Assembly: GCA_964477445.1 (NCBI GenBank)
Contig: CAYZED010000022.1
Location: forward strand, 1-43,107
DNA from: CAYZED01 sp964477445
GTDB taxonomy: Bacteria; Bacillota; Clostridia; Lutisporales; Lutisporaceae
Length of the DNA stretch: 43,107 nucleotides
Direction: 5' to 3'
Each line of letters opens with the position of its first letter. Positions within the stretch are counted from its first letter, which is position 1. Of this stretch, positions 30,701 to 38,080 are shown one piece after another. The notes under the pieces are model-generated. The model did not search any database and was not told the origin of the DNA. It saw only the letters and a program-made list of their open reading frames with translations. A program made the translations under genes and the position numbers.

Positions 30701-33561
30701 GGGCTTATGGAATTTCTGGCGATCTGCCAATTATTTTGGTCAAATTAGATAAAGTAGATGATGTTGAAATTCTATATGAACTCCTAAAGGCACATGAATA
30801 CTGGCGCTTAAAAGGCTTAAAAGTCGACCTCGTAATTTTAATTGTTGAAGAAAACAGCTATACCAATCCGCTGTTCACCTTGGCTACCGATATTGTGAAT
30901 TCATACCAAACACACGATACGATTAGCACTATGTTGGATGTTTTCATATTAAATATTAACAACATGAATCTTAACGACGTAACTCTTTTGTCCGCCATTG
31001 CTAAACTAATTTTTTCTAGCGGCGAAGGTTCCATGGAACATCAAATGCAATCTTCTGAGGATCTCCCACTTCCTCCTTTCACAAAGAATACAAACCAAGA
31101 TAGTCCTCCTAGCATAAATTATAATTTAAACAATCAAGGTACATTTAGCAATTCCTCCAAAAATCTATTGTATTATAATGGTCTCGGAGGTTTCGAAAAA
31201 ACTGGTTCGGAATATCATATATATTTAGAAAACGATATTACCACTCCTGCACCATGGATAAATGTCATTGCCAACCGTGATTTCGGATTTTTTGTTTCTG
31301 AATCTGGCGGAGGCTACACGTGGAGCAAAAATAGCCGTGAAAACAAACTAACTCCATGGTCTAACGACCCCGTAAGCGATGGTCAAGGTGAAATTATATA
31401 TCTGCACGATGAAAATTCTGAAATTTGGTCAATTACTCCGCAACCAATTAGAGGCAAGGAAGATTATTTAGTTAAACATGGTTTTGGATATTCTGAATTT
31501 CTTCATGAGAGCCATGGAATAAAACAAAACTTAATTCAATTTGTTCCACTAGAAGGTACTGCAAAGATTAGTATCATTACACTTGAAAACAGCAGTGATA
31601 TCGAACGAAACCTTACTCTTACTTACTACATAGAGCCTATTCTGGGTGTTAGCTCACAGGATACGGCATTGCATATTTTCACTTCAACCACAGAAGACGG
31701 AAAACTGATAATAAGCAATAACTATAATAAGGATTTTTCTGATTCAAAATGCTTTATAGACTGTTCTATTAAAGAGCGTTCGGTTACAGGTGACAGAAGT
31801 GAGTTCTTTGGTTCCGGAAGCATCATAGCTCCAGAAGTACTAGGAAGAACAAGTCTTTCTGGAAATGTTGGTGCCGGTTATATTCCCTGCGCCGCAATGC
31901 AGCTCAAACTAAATATTAAACAATCCTCAAAACTTGAAATAGTTCTGATTCTAGGCGTTGGGAAAGATGATAGTGATATTAATTCGCTATCAAATCGATT
32001 TAACACTTCATTAAATGCAAAAGATGAACTCGAAAAAGTCAAATTGTTTTGGGGTGAAAAACTGAGCACAATTCAAGTTGAAACACCTGATCCATCTATG
32101 AATATACTACTAAACGGCTGGCTTCTATATCAAGTGCTTTCATGTAGAATGTGGGCTCGCTCGGCTTTCTATCAATCGGGAGGTGCTTTTGGTTTTAGAG
32201 ATCAACTTCAAGACTGCTTATCCCTCTCAATCATTTGGCCAGAAATTGCTCGCGAACAAATTATTAAACATGCAGCTCATCAATTTGTTGAAGGTGATGT
32301 TTTACATTGGTGGCACGAACCTGGAAACAGAGGTACGCGTACAAGAATTTCGGATGATTATTTATGGCTTGCTTATGTTACAGCCGAATATATAAGAATC
32401 ACTGGTGATTCAGGAATTCTAGATTCTGAAATCCCATTTATCGAAGCAAATCTCCTTGATGTCTATGAAGAAGAAAGATATTTAGTAGCCCAAAAAAGCG
32501 AAAGAACCGCCACTTTATACGACCACTGTATACTTTCATTAGAAAATGCCATGAAATTTGGTGAACATGGCTTGCCATTAATGGGCAGCGGAGACTGGAA
32601 TGATGGTATGAATACTGTTGGTAATTTAGGCAAAGGCGAAAGTGTCTGGCTTGGATGGTTCTTAGCCTCTACTATTAAAAAATTCGTTCCTATTTGCGAC
32701 GTTAGAGGCGACATTCTTCATTCAAGAAAATACTCTTTGGTATGTGACGATGTTGTTAATTCGATTGAAGAAACTGCGTGGGATGGTAATTGGTACAAGC
32801 GAGCATACTTTGACAATGGTGCAGCACTTGGTTCTGTGAATAATACGGATTGTAAAATTGATTCTTTAGCTCAGACATGGGCCACCATCTCCGGGTTAGG
32901 TGACCACTCCAGAGCCTCTATAGCAATGTCTTCAATGGAAAATTATCTTGTCTCAAGAGAAGACGGGTTAATCAAGCTTTTAAGCCCACCATTTGATAAT
33001 GGCGAATCAGAACCAGGTTATATAAAAAGCTATGTTCCAGGTATAAGAGAAAATGGTGGTCAATACACTCACGCTGCTGCATGGGTTATAGAAGCTTTTT
33101 CACATCTAAAAAATGGTGATAAGGCTGTGGAGCTTTTTGGATTAATAAATCCAATCAACCACTCAAGAACAAATCTCGAAAGTGCTGTTTACAAAGTAGA
33201 ACCCTACGTTATCGCTGCCGATGTCTATAGCAGTTATCCACATAACGGCCGTGGCGGATGGACTTGGTATACAGGCTCTGCCAACTGGATATACAGAGTT
33301 GGACTAGAAAACATCTTAGGTTTTCAGAAAAACGGAGAAAAACTACTCTTCAAACCATGTGTTCCAACCAAGTGGAAAAGTTATAAAATCAAATATACAT
33401 ACCTGCAAACAGTATATAATATTACATTTAAAAATCCTAACGCTCTCGGAAGTGGGCAATTAGAAGTTTCTGAGAATGGGAAGTTATTGACTGGAAACGA
33501 AGTTAGTTTAGTAAACGATAAAGGGTTGCATGAGGTAGAAGTGGTGATAATAACAACATGA
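24757..33561 (+). CDS. ndvB: Cyclic beta-1,2-glucan synthase homologue (GT84-glycoamylase-GH94)
   Basis: At 2934 residues it matches the giant NdvB/ChvB family, which builds cyclic beta-1,2-glucan from UDP-glucose at the membrane. Order: N-terminal helix (about 4-26), cytoplasmic region, helices near 425-480, GT84 domain with DADT (660-663) and RWIRGDWQ (808-815), several helices to about 1020, glycoamylase-like domain (about 1030-1575, ending MAHHEGMSLMAL), then GH94 phosphorylase-like parts with SESGGGYTWSKNSREN, VLHWWHEPGNRGTRT and the catalytic-acid region GSGDWNDGM (near 2611). The last part may set ring size. ATG 24757 follows GGTGA; a TTG seven codons earlier has no site. Product identity is by homology only. 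Confidence 0.92.
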   Translation: MFFSNLYFFLEIGGVLFLIAIVLYVLSWIRRNININTRDATLTVEELEDHAKKMSLEHIVTPRKNILKWPVNRMNDNYNYIMQVYKTLNEDMSKKKSVPPAAEWLLDNYYVIEEQVKNIRLDLTLKNYSTMPVLKKGPYKGYTRIFAIAAELVSHVDAQIEEKTLTKYLDAYQSHNILFEREISIIPTMLRLAIIETIRTLCEKIKETQVQWSLADEIVDKCWSDEEFNINKLQSNIDSLKEINTSFIEHLFYRLRRSGRSYAGIVRYINDKLEKFATSTEALAQKEHNSQAANTVSLANCVVSLKHISNFIWIDLFENCSYVDNILRKDPSSTYPLMDISSRNHYRNIISELANKYNVSELHIAREAISLANENFYKNADSSDVNSAFYSEKKSHVGYYLMGKGLKILESKQKGKISTKGIIAKWISQNPAIVYLGSIILLTLLSTAFVVNFSIQNFHIASTSILSNHLILTIIITLIAVLIPASELSTIIVNWFVGKLKKPTIFPRLELKDGIPDTLSTMVVIPALISNAERVKELLENMENHYLSNKEANLYFALIGAFKDSKKEKRNDDEAILKAASDGIKNLNKKYANSEKDIFYFYNRIRTYNENDDIWTGWERKRGALMEFNALFLGSEDTSFSFFSNEILPDKNIKYVITLDADTVLPIGMAKKMIATMAHPINTPVIDETRGIVVEGHGLMQPRVSFDMDSSNRSTFSRIFTGQEGIDAYSSAISDVYQDLFGEGIFTGKGIYDLKVFQKILKDSVPSNSVLSHDLLEGSYVRAALVSDLELVDSYPSKFNSYMARLHRWIRGDWQLLPWLSKKIYNRKTKLIKNPLTYISIWKILDNLRRSILAPSIMLLVFLGLGFLPGDGVCWLTLALSVYVLPLFLHFLGSVLSSGFKIDRIKRHIPGFFGLKALFFQFALTFMFLPYQAIMVLNAILITLIRVFVTKKNLLSWVTSDDNDKKQSSSLSSYLSTMYSSILCALLIVGASFLFKPESMIISILMFLLWTAAPFVAYYISKDIKDEPDKLNASELDDLRKITRRTWRYFEEFTNYKNTYLPPDNFQEDPPRGIAYRTSPTNIGLGLLACLTARDMGYIGMHETIELIAKTISSVEKMEKWNGHLYNWYDTKTLNPLKPQYVSTVDSGNLVCYLITLAKGLEEYLEKYLVEKVFVDGIKDTLSNGAQFQFDVNNVLNNFRLITEAPDNNSIRLNHWQKSLDNFPNITPEVNFKILIWKTKTERMVSLFKKELLEFTPWVSISRNVPNELIVSEYKDEVNNLLSLMNKNIKLKDLPEFGKELMSNSKSLLEKITNNQSYSLSSEWLKSIIDAVEKSNVFVVKFLENYTDLIFRISDLAAKMGFGCLYDEQRHLFSIGFNIEKNYLSNSYYDLLASEARQTSYIAIARGEVPVKHWFMLGRSLTVVDSYKGLVSWSGTMFEYLMPTLIMRSYRNTLLDETYSFVIKSQKKYGNQRNMPWGSSESSFNSLDINLDYQYKAIGIPWLGLKRGLIEDAVTAPYATFLALPLSPSEAYKNIKHMKKEGLEGSYGFYEAADFTPERLSLDAKRVVIKSYMAHHEGMSLMALNNFLNKNIMQTRFSSDSQVKAARLLLQERIPNNIVFTKENKEKILPYTGSIYSDHGSSRKFTSPNHILPESHILSNGHYSLLLTDKGTGYSRSRKTEISRWRNSSINNNSGMFFYLRNLENNNVWSATYSPINKVPEKYEVIFTPDKATYKRNDGNIETFLEVAVASGDNAEIRRIKIKNNGDRSTSIELTSYFEVVLAAENADISHPAFSNLFIRTEYNKDYKALIANRRPRGNNESELWLACVPVSNGEVISEIEYETDRMQFIGRGRTPNNPLFMENHKPLTNTLGSVLDPIFSHRIKLQLEAGKTAKVSFVTFMSHSLDGIMELLEKYSNPENCDAAFWLALTRSQVETKYLNIKASEMELYQNMISSIVFLNPLRKKYSNFIMNNQRGQSNLWAYGISGDLPIILVKLDKVDDVEILYELLKAHEYWRLKGLKVDLVILIVEENSYTNPLFTLATDIVNSYQTHDTISTMLDVFILNINNMNLNDVTLLSAIAKLIFSSGEGSMEHQMQSSEDLPLPPFTKNTNQDSPPSINYNLNNQGTFSNSSKNLLYYNGLGGFEKTGSEYHIYLENDITTPAPWINVIANRDFGFFVSESGGGYTWSKNSRENKLTPWSNDPVSDGQGEIIYLHDENSEIWSITPQPIRGKEDYLVKHGFGYSEFLHESHGIKQNLIQFVPLEGTAKISIITLENSSDIERNLTLTYYIEPILGVSSQDTALHIFTSTTEDGKLIISNNYNKDFSDSKCFIDCSIKERSVTGDRSEFFGSGSIIAPEVLGRTSLSGNVGAGYIPCAAMQLKLNIKQSSKLEIVLILGVGKDDSDINSLSNRFNTSLNAKDELEKVKLFWGEKLSTIQVETPDPSMNILLNGWLLYQVLSCRMWARSAFYQSGGAFGFRDQLQDCLSLSIIWPEIAREQIIKHAAHQFVEGDVLHWWHEPGNRGTRTRISDDYLWLAYVTAEYIRITGDSGILDSEIPFIEANLLDVYEEERYLVAQKSERTATLYDHCILSLENAMKFGEHGLPLMGSGDWNDGMNTVGNLGKGESVWLGWFLASTIKKFVPICDVRGDILHSRKYSLVCDDVVNSIEETAWDGNWYKRAYFDNGAALGSVNNTDCKIDSLAQTWATISGLGDHSRASIAMSSMENYLVSREDGLIKLLSPPFDNGESEPGYIKSYVPGIRENGGQYTHAAAWVIEAFSHLKNGDKAVELFGLINPINHSRTNLESAVYKVEPYVIAADVYSSYPHNGRGGWTWYTGSANWIYRVGLENILGFQKNGEKLLFKPCVPTKWKSYKIKYTYLQTVYNITFKNPNALGSGQLEVSENGKLLTGNEVSLVNDKGLHEVEVVIITT

Positions 33562-33572
33562 GCGTGAAATGA

Positions 33573-33605
33573 GACTTAGCTTCAAATTGAAATTGAAGCT
33601 AAGTC
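33573..33605. terminator. Hairpin between convergent genes
   Basis: A perfect 13-bp stem (33573-33585 with 33593-33605) and 7-base loop lie between the glucan synthase and the convergent ATPase gene; the second arm includes the ATPase stop codon. There is no long T run on either strand, so termination strength is uncertain. Confidence 0.5.
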
Positions 33606-34818
33606 AAATCAGCCACACAGGAACAAAATAATTATTTTTGTCAATTGGCAAAATATCACTACATAGGCAAATCACATTGCCTGTTCCAATCTCTTTGCCC
33701 GTTTTTTCCAATACTTCAAAGTGTTTGGTTGCATCTCTCTTTGGATTCCCACTTTTTTTAATCTCAATTGGGTAGAGTATATTATCCTGTTCAATAATCA
33801 AATCAATCTCTTTATTATCTGTATCCCTGTAATAGAATATCGGTGGGCGTTTGCCCGCATTGTAATAACTCTTTATTATTTCACTAACAACATAGGTTTC
33901 AAAAAATGCCCCAGACATAGCTGAAACCTCAAGAGTTTCGCTACTTGTCCAACGAGTAAGGTACGCACATAGTCCCGTATCTAAAAAATACATATTTGGA
34001 GCTTTTATAATTCTTTTTAATGCATTATTAAAGTACGGCTCAATCAATACAACAATACCTGATGAGACCAAAATAGAGAGCCATTGTTTAGCAGTTGGCG
34101 GACTAATTCCAACATCCTTTGCTATATCTGCATAATTTACCATTTGACTAGTTCTTGCCGCACAACATACCATAAAACGCATGAAGGCAAGTTCGTCTCC
34201 CACCTGAGTTAAATCTTTAATGTCCCTCTGCAAATAAGAGTCAACATATGACGAATAAAACAACTCTAAATTTTGTTCAGTTTCATATAGTGCTGGCATT
34301 GAACCTTTAAAAATCCTGTCATAAACTTCTACTAAACCTTGTTTATTTGTAATTTTCATTTTTTCATATAAACTATTAAAGTCTGTTTTATATGGTGCTC
34401 CAGTGTTCCCTTTTATTTCATTTGTAGATAACCCCAACATATTGATTATGCCTACTCGACCAGCAAGACTCTCACTTACATTTTTCATAAGATGAAACAT
34501 CTGTGAACCTGTTAGCCAAAAATCGCCTTTGCTTTTATGCTCATCCACATACATTTTAATATATGGAAGTAGCTCAGGAGCATATTGTATTTCATCAATG
34601 ATAATCGGAGGTTCATACCTTTGCATAAAAAGTTCCGGGTCTTTGACAGCGATCTCTCGTGCCATCGGATTATCAAGTGTAACGTATTTTCGTCCATTTT
34701 CTGCCAACTTCTTAAGCATGGTTGTTTTTCCAACTTGACGTGGCCCTGTTATCAGTAAAACTGGAAACGCTTTATTTGCATCTAAAATTACACTTTCCAT
34801 ATTTCTATCTATATACAT
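33604..34818 (-). CDS. AAA+ ATPase with DUF4143 C-terminal domain
   Basis: A 404-residue protein. The N-terminal AAA_14 part has Walker A GPRQVGKTT and Walker B PPIIIDEIQYAPELLPYIK, followed by the sensor LTGSQ. The middle contains a winged-helix segment (NYADIAKDVGISPPTAKQWL). The C-terminal DUF4143 domain ends in a PD-(D/E)xK-like pattern, YRDTDNKEIDLII...YPIEIKKS. This family is widespread and often mobile or toxin/defence-associated, but its function is not settled. ATG 34818 is chosen because GGAGGT sits 8 bases ahead; an upstream GTG overlaps that site. Confidence 0.9.
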   Translation of the reverse strand: MYIDRNMESVILDANKAFPVLLITGPRQVGKTTMLKKLAENGRKYVTLDNPMAREIAVKDPELFMQRYEPPIIIDEIQYAPELLPYIKMYVDEHKSKGDFWLTGSQMFHLMKNVSESLAGRVGIINMLGLSTNEIKGNTGAPYKTDFNSLYEKMKITNKQGLVEVYDRIFKGSMPALYETEQNLELFYSSYVDSYLQRDIKDLTQVGDELAFMRFMVCCAARTSQMVNYADIAKDVGISPPTAKQWLSILVSSGIVVLIEPYFNNALKRIIKAPNMYFLDTGLCAYLTRWTSSETLEVSAMSGAFFETYVVSEIIKSYYNAGKRPPIFYYRDTDNKEIDLIIEQDNILYPIEIKKSGNPKRDATKHFEVLEKTGKEIGTGNVICLCSDILPIDKNNYFVPVWLI

Positions 34819-35032
34819 AAATCGCACCTCCGTTTAATATAAAACCTAATTTTATTATAAACGTTTTTTTGCAAAAATCAATAGTGAAAATCTTGTTAAT
34901 TCCAATTTGTGTTAGCTGATATTTTTTTGGACAAAAAAGAACACCCACTACAGGTGCCCTCGATTTATATATATATCACGCAAATATTTGCTAAGTTTCT
35001 CTTTTTATTTCATATTCATAGGTGACTTTCAA

Positions 35033-35413
35033 CTATTTAATCATTGAATTCCTAGAACACAAAGAATGCTCTTTCCCGCCAGCCATCTTACTCGCTGTTA
35101 TCGTAATAATTTCGTCTAAATCTATTTTTGCATTTTCAGTAAGTTCCTCAAATTCGATACCATATTCATTTCCAATAATTTCGCTACTTGAAATCAACCT
35201 AACGCATTTAGCGTTTAATTCAATATGTCGTTTTAGACCAGGATGCCCAAAAAGTTCGAGTAGAAAAGCTCCCCCATAACCAATTTCAATATTGTAAGTA
35301 GTTCTTATTCTGGCTCCACTCGCAGAAATGTCTTCCAAAGTAAAGGTCTTATTATCAAAAACACCCTTCCCCATTAGTTCGCATCTTAAAAAATCCCTTG
35401 AATTACTGTCCAT
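35033..35413 (-). CDS. PilZ-domain protein, probable c-di-GMP receptor
   Basis: A 126-residue single-domain protein. The two cyclic-di-GMP-binding motifs are present: RxxxR (R6, R10) and DxSxxG (D28, S30, G33), followed by the beta-barrel strands. It would be a cytoplasmic receptor acting on motility or surface polysaccharide. The neighbouring glucan synthase is a tempting but unproven target. AAGGAGG precedes the ATG and a promoter is visible at 35447-35475. Downstream (34932-34956) there is only a weak 4-bp hairpin with a T run on the minus strand. Confidence 0.88.
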   Translation of the reverse strand: MDSNSRDFLRCELMGKGVFDNKTFTLEDISASGARIRTTYNIEIGYGGAFLLELFGHPGLKRHIELNAKCVRLISSSEIIGNEYGIEFEELTENAKIDLDEIITITASKMAGGKEHSLCSRNSMIK

Positions 35414-35446
35414 AACGACCCCTCCTTTGAATTTGTCTATACTTTA

Positions 35447-35475
35447 ATAATATACCTGTTATTGACTTTCTTCAA
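35447..35475 (-). promoter_or_regulatory. Promoter of the PilZ gene
   Basis: TTGAAG (35475-35470) and TATTAT (35452-35447) with a 17-bp spacer; the start is near 35440, 27 bases before the ATG. Confidence 0.6.
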
Positions 35476-35485
35476 TGGTACAAGT

Positions 35486-35519
35486 GCGGCTTCGCCGAAT
35501 TTATCCAATAAGTAAATAC
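35486..35519 (+). repeat. Interspersed GC-hairpin repeat, copy between PilZ and aldolase genes
   Basis: The core GCGGCTTCGCCGAATTTAT is identical to the copy at 106, and the following CCAATAAGTAAATAC matches the composite element at 11358-11371. It ends 18 bp before the aldolase stop codon. Confidence 0.75.
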
Positions 35520-35536
35520 ATCAATGGGTTAGGATG

Positions 35537-36235
35537 CTATTCTTTTTCTGTCCTCGGAACTCCTCCTGCAATTATGCCCATGGATGTTCTAATTTCGATT
35601 AGACTTTCAATTTGTTCCTTTGTTAGCTCTACAGCTCCGCCAAGTGTCTTTGAGTGCATTAGAACTGTGGCGTAATGTTCTAGGCTCTCCATTCTAAAAT
35701 ATGCTTCCATGCCGTCCCTACCCCACGTGAGAGCACCGTGATTCGCAAGCAAAACCGCGTTATTTGATTTACAGTAAGGCTTTATTGAATCTGGAACTTC
35801 ATCACTGCCAGGTGTCGCATATTCAGCCATTGGCACACACCCTAAAAGCACCACTGCCTCAGGTAAAATTGGTTTTTGTAGTTCTTTTCTCACCACTGAA
35901 AATGCTGTAGCTACAGGAGGATGGGCATGAACGACAGCTCCAACTTCAGGATTTTCGTTATAAACCTTTAAATGCATTTTTATTTCAGATGAGGGTTTCG
36001 TGTAGCCTTCTAAAACATTCCCCTCAAGATCAAGTTTTACAAGAATTTCAGGGCTCATAAATCCCTTGCTAACTCCTGTAGGAGTGGCCCAAATAGCTCG
36101 TTCGCTGCATCTTATAGATATATTGCCATCATTAGCAGCCACATAATTTCGATTATACATTCTACGTCCGATTTCACAGATTATTTCCCTTGCCTCAAAA
36201 TCCGAACAAAAAACCTTTCCTAATCCACCGTCCAT
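35537..36235 (-). CDS. Class II aldolase (FucA/MtnB-like)
   Basis: A 232-residue zinc aldolase. Key residues are intact: catalytic E84 (PSSEIKMH), zinc ligands H103 and H105 (HAHPP) and H166 (NHGAL), plus the phosphate-binding GNIS and TPTG loops. It is closer to L-fuculose-phosphate aldolase than to a typical dehydratase. Beside MtnA it may cleave 5-methylthioribulose-1-phosphate or 5-deoxyribulose-1-phosphate (the DHAP shunt), or dehydrate it as MtnB; the choice is inference. The open frame runs 34 codons further upstream, but GGAGGT directly before ATG 36235 fixes the start; the extra frame is made of 12-bp repeats. Confidence 0.88.
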   Translation of the reverse strand: MDGGLGKVFCSDFEAREIICEIGRRMYNRNYVAANDGNISIRCSERAIWATPTGVSKGFMSPEILVKLDLEGNVLEGYTKPSSEIKMHLKVYNENPEVGAVVHAHPPVATAFSVVRKELQKPILPEAVVLLGCVPMAEYATPGSDEVPDSIKPYCKSNNAVLLANHGALTWGRDGMEAYFRMESLEHYATVLMHSKTLGGAVELTKEQIESLIEIRTSMGIIAGGVPRTEKE

Positions 36236-36293
36236 ATTATACCTCCAAGTTTTTTCTATCACAAAATCGTCCTCGCGAGATTTCCATAACCCT

Positions 36294-36333
36294 AATTTGT
36301 TTTTTAATTTGTGTTTAAATTTGTGTTTAAATC
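36294..36333. repeat. 12-bp tandem repeat upstream of the aldolase
   Basis: About three imperfect units of GTTTAAATTTGT lie between the fusion gene's stop and the aldolase ribosome binding site. They create the lysine-rich false N-terminal extension of the aldolase frame. Confidence 0.65.
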
Positions 36334-36343
36334 TCAAGTCTTA

Positions 36344-37990
36344 TTAAACGCCCTGTTCAACCATAATCTTAAGGGTTTCTCTAAACGGCGGATACGCTAT
36401 TCCATTTGGAGTAATTATTCCCGTAATAAGTTCATGGTCTGTCACATCAAATGCAGGATTATATGTTTTAACTCCTTTTGGAGCCATTGATTCTTTGTAC
36501 CACTTATCCGTAATTTCTTCTGATGGTCGTTCTTCTATATGTATTCCTGAACCGTTTTCACAATCTAAATCAATCGTAGACAAAGGTGCACAAATATAGA
36601 ACGGTATGTTATAATATTTTGCCAAAATAGCAACGCCTGAAGTTCCTATTTTGTTAGCCGTATCACCATTTGCTGCCACCCTGTCACAACCAACAAGAAC
36701 TGCATTTATTTTTCCTTCTTGCATAACTATAGATGCCATATTATCACAAATCAGAGTAACATCGATGTTTGCTTCTTGTAATTCCCAAGCAGTAAGCCTG
36801 GCTCCTTGTAGTAACGGCCTTGTTTCATCCGCAAAAACTTTAAAATCATAAGCTCTCTCGTTACCTAAATAAATCGGAGCAAGTGCAGTTCCATACTTAG
36901 AAGTAGCTATGGTTCCTGCATTACAATGAGTTAATATCCCCCATCCAGGTTTCAGAACCGAAAGTCCATGTTCGCCAATCGCGTAACAAACCATTTCATC
37001 TTCTTTTCTGATTTCCTCAGCTTCATTCTTCAGTGCTTTTTTTAATATCTTTATTTTTTCACTTTCACTCAAATTATCCATTTCGAGAGTTTTGATAATC
37101 CCAGAATTTAAGGCATTTTCGATAAATTCACTATCTCCAAAAATCAAACTTCTCACGGAATTAAATCTGTTTTCCATTCGATTAAGCGCCCAAAAAAGAT
37201 TAACTGCTGTAGGTCTTGCGCTCGCTAAATAATTTTTTATTCTTTTTAATTCAAAATATAATTCTTCTATAGAATCAGTTAAAACAGCTTTTGTCCCAAT
37301 GTACAATCCATAAGCTGCTGCAATTCCTATCGCTGGCGCTCCTCTAACTTTCAAATGATAAATCGCATCCCAAACATCTTTCATCTCTTTTATTTCAATA
37401 TATTCTTTTTTCCCTGGAAGCAAGGTCTGGTCCAAAATAACCATCATATCTTTTTCATCTTCTAGCCAAACAGATCTAAGTGACGAAAGGCTTCTCTGTG
37501 GCCTGAGATTCTCGTATTCAGTAAAACAAAAATCATATCCTTGACACGATAACGTCTCACTTTCAATAGTTTTTGTCCAATTTTCTATTTTGTCTAAATC
37601 AGGGATGAATTTGTCCGCTGTAAATTTTGAATGGATTTTTGTAATGTAAGCTTTTTTACAGTATGGTAAAAAGTAATTGTAAATTTGTTCTCCACCAATT
37701 ATAAAAAAATCTTCGCTCGAATCTTTCTCTGCTAATGAAAAGACATCTTCTGCACTGTTACAGACCTCTACACCTTCTGCGAAAAAGTTCTTATCTCTAG
37801 TAATAACAATATTTCGTCTGCCAGGAAGCGGTTTTCTGCCAGGAAGCGAATCAAAAGTCGCTCTGCCCATAACAACAGTCTTTCCTAGTGTAGTCTTTTT
37901 AAAAAACTTCATATCGTCACTAAGTCTTACGAGTAAATCACCATTGGCACCAATTCCCCAGTTTTCGTCCACTGCCACAATAAAATTCAT
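36344..37990 (-). CDS. Fusion: dihydrofolate reductase - methylthioribose-1-phosphate isomerase
   Basis: One uninterrupted frame of 548 residues encodes two enzymes. Residues 1-163 are a full DHFR: NFIVAVDENWGIGANGDL, catalytic acid near D26, MGRATFDSLPGRKPLPGRRN and FIIGGEQIY (95-103). Residues about 184-548 are a full MtnA, which isomerises 5-methylthioribose-1-phosphate to the ribulose form, with LKVRGAPAIG, catalytic C356 (THCNAGTIATSKYGT) and D436 (GCDRVAANGDTANKIGT). The linker (164-183) is short, and I see no ribosome binding site for a separate mtnA start. ATG 37990 follows GGGGG. thyA lies 90 bp upstream, the usual partner of folA; the aldolase follows. Confidence 0.92.
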   Translation of the reverse strand: MNFIVAVDENWGIGANGDLLVRLSDDMKFFKKTTLGKTVVMGRATFDSLPGRKPLPGRRNIVITRDKNFFAEGVEVCNSAEDVFSLAEKDSSEDFFIIGGEQIYNYFLPYCKKAYITKIHSKFTADKFIPDLDKIENWTKTIESETLSCQGYDFCFTEYENLRPQRSLSSLRSVWLEDEKDMMVILDQTLLPGKKEYIEIKEMKDVWDAIYHLKVRGAPAIGIAAAYGLYIGTKAVLTDSIEELYFELKRIKNYLASARPTAVNLFWALNRMENRFNSVRSLIFGDSEFIENALNSGIIKTLEMDNLSESEKIKILKKALKNEAEEIRKEDEMVCYAIGEHGLSVLKPGWGILTHCNAGTIATSKYGTALAPIYLGNERAYDFKVFADETRPLLQGARLTAWELQEANIDVTLICDNMASIVMQEGKINAVLVGCDRVAANGDTANKIGTSGVAILAKYYNIPFYICAPLSTIDLDCENGSGIHIEERPSEEITDKWYKESMAPKGVKTYNPAFDVTDHELITGIITPNGIAYPPFRETLKIMVEQGV

Positions 37991-38080
37991 CCTGATTTTT
38001 CCCCCATCATAATTTAAAGAATAATTTATTTCTAGGAACAATTCACTTTTATATGCTCAAAATATTAGTAACTTATACGT

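Noticed and set aside
36236..36337. 34-residue lysine-rich N-terminal extension of the aldolase
   Set aside because: It is produced by 12-bp repeats and contains the ribosome binding site (TGG AGG T) of the real start.
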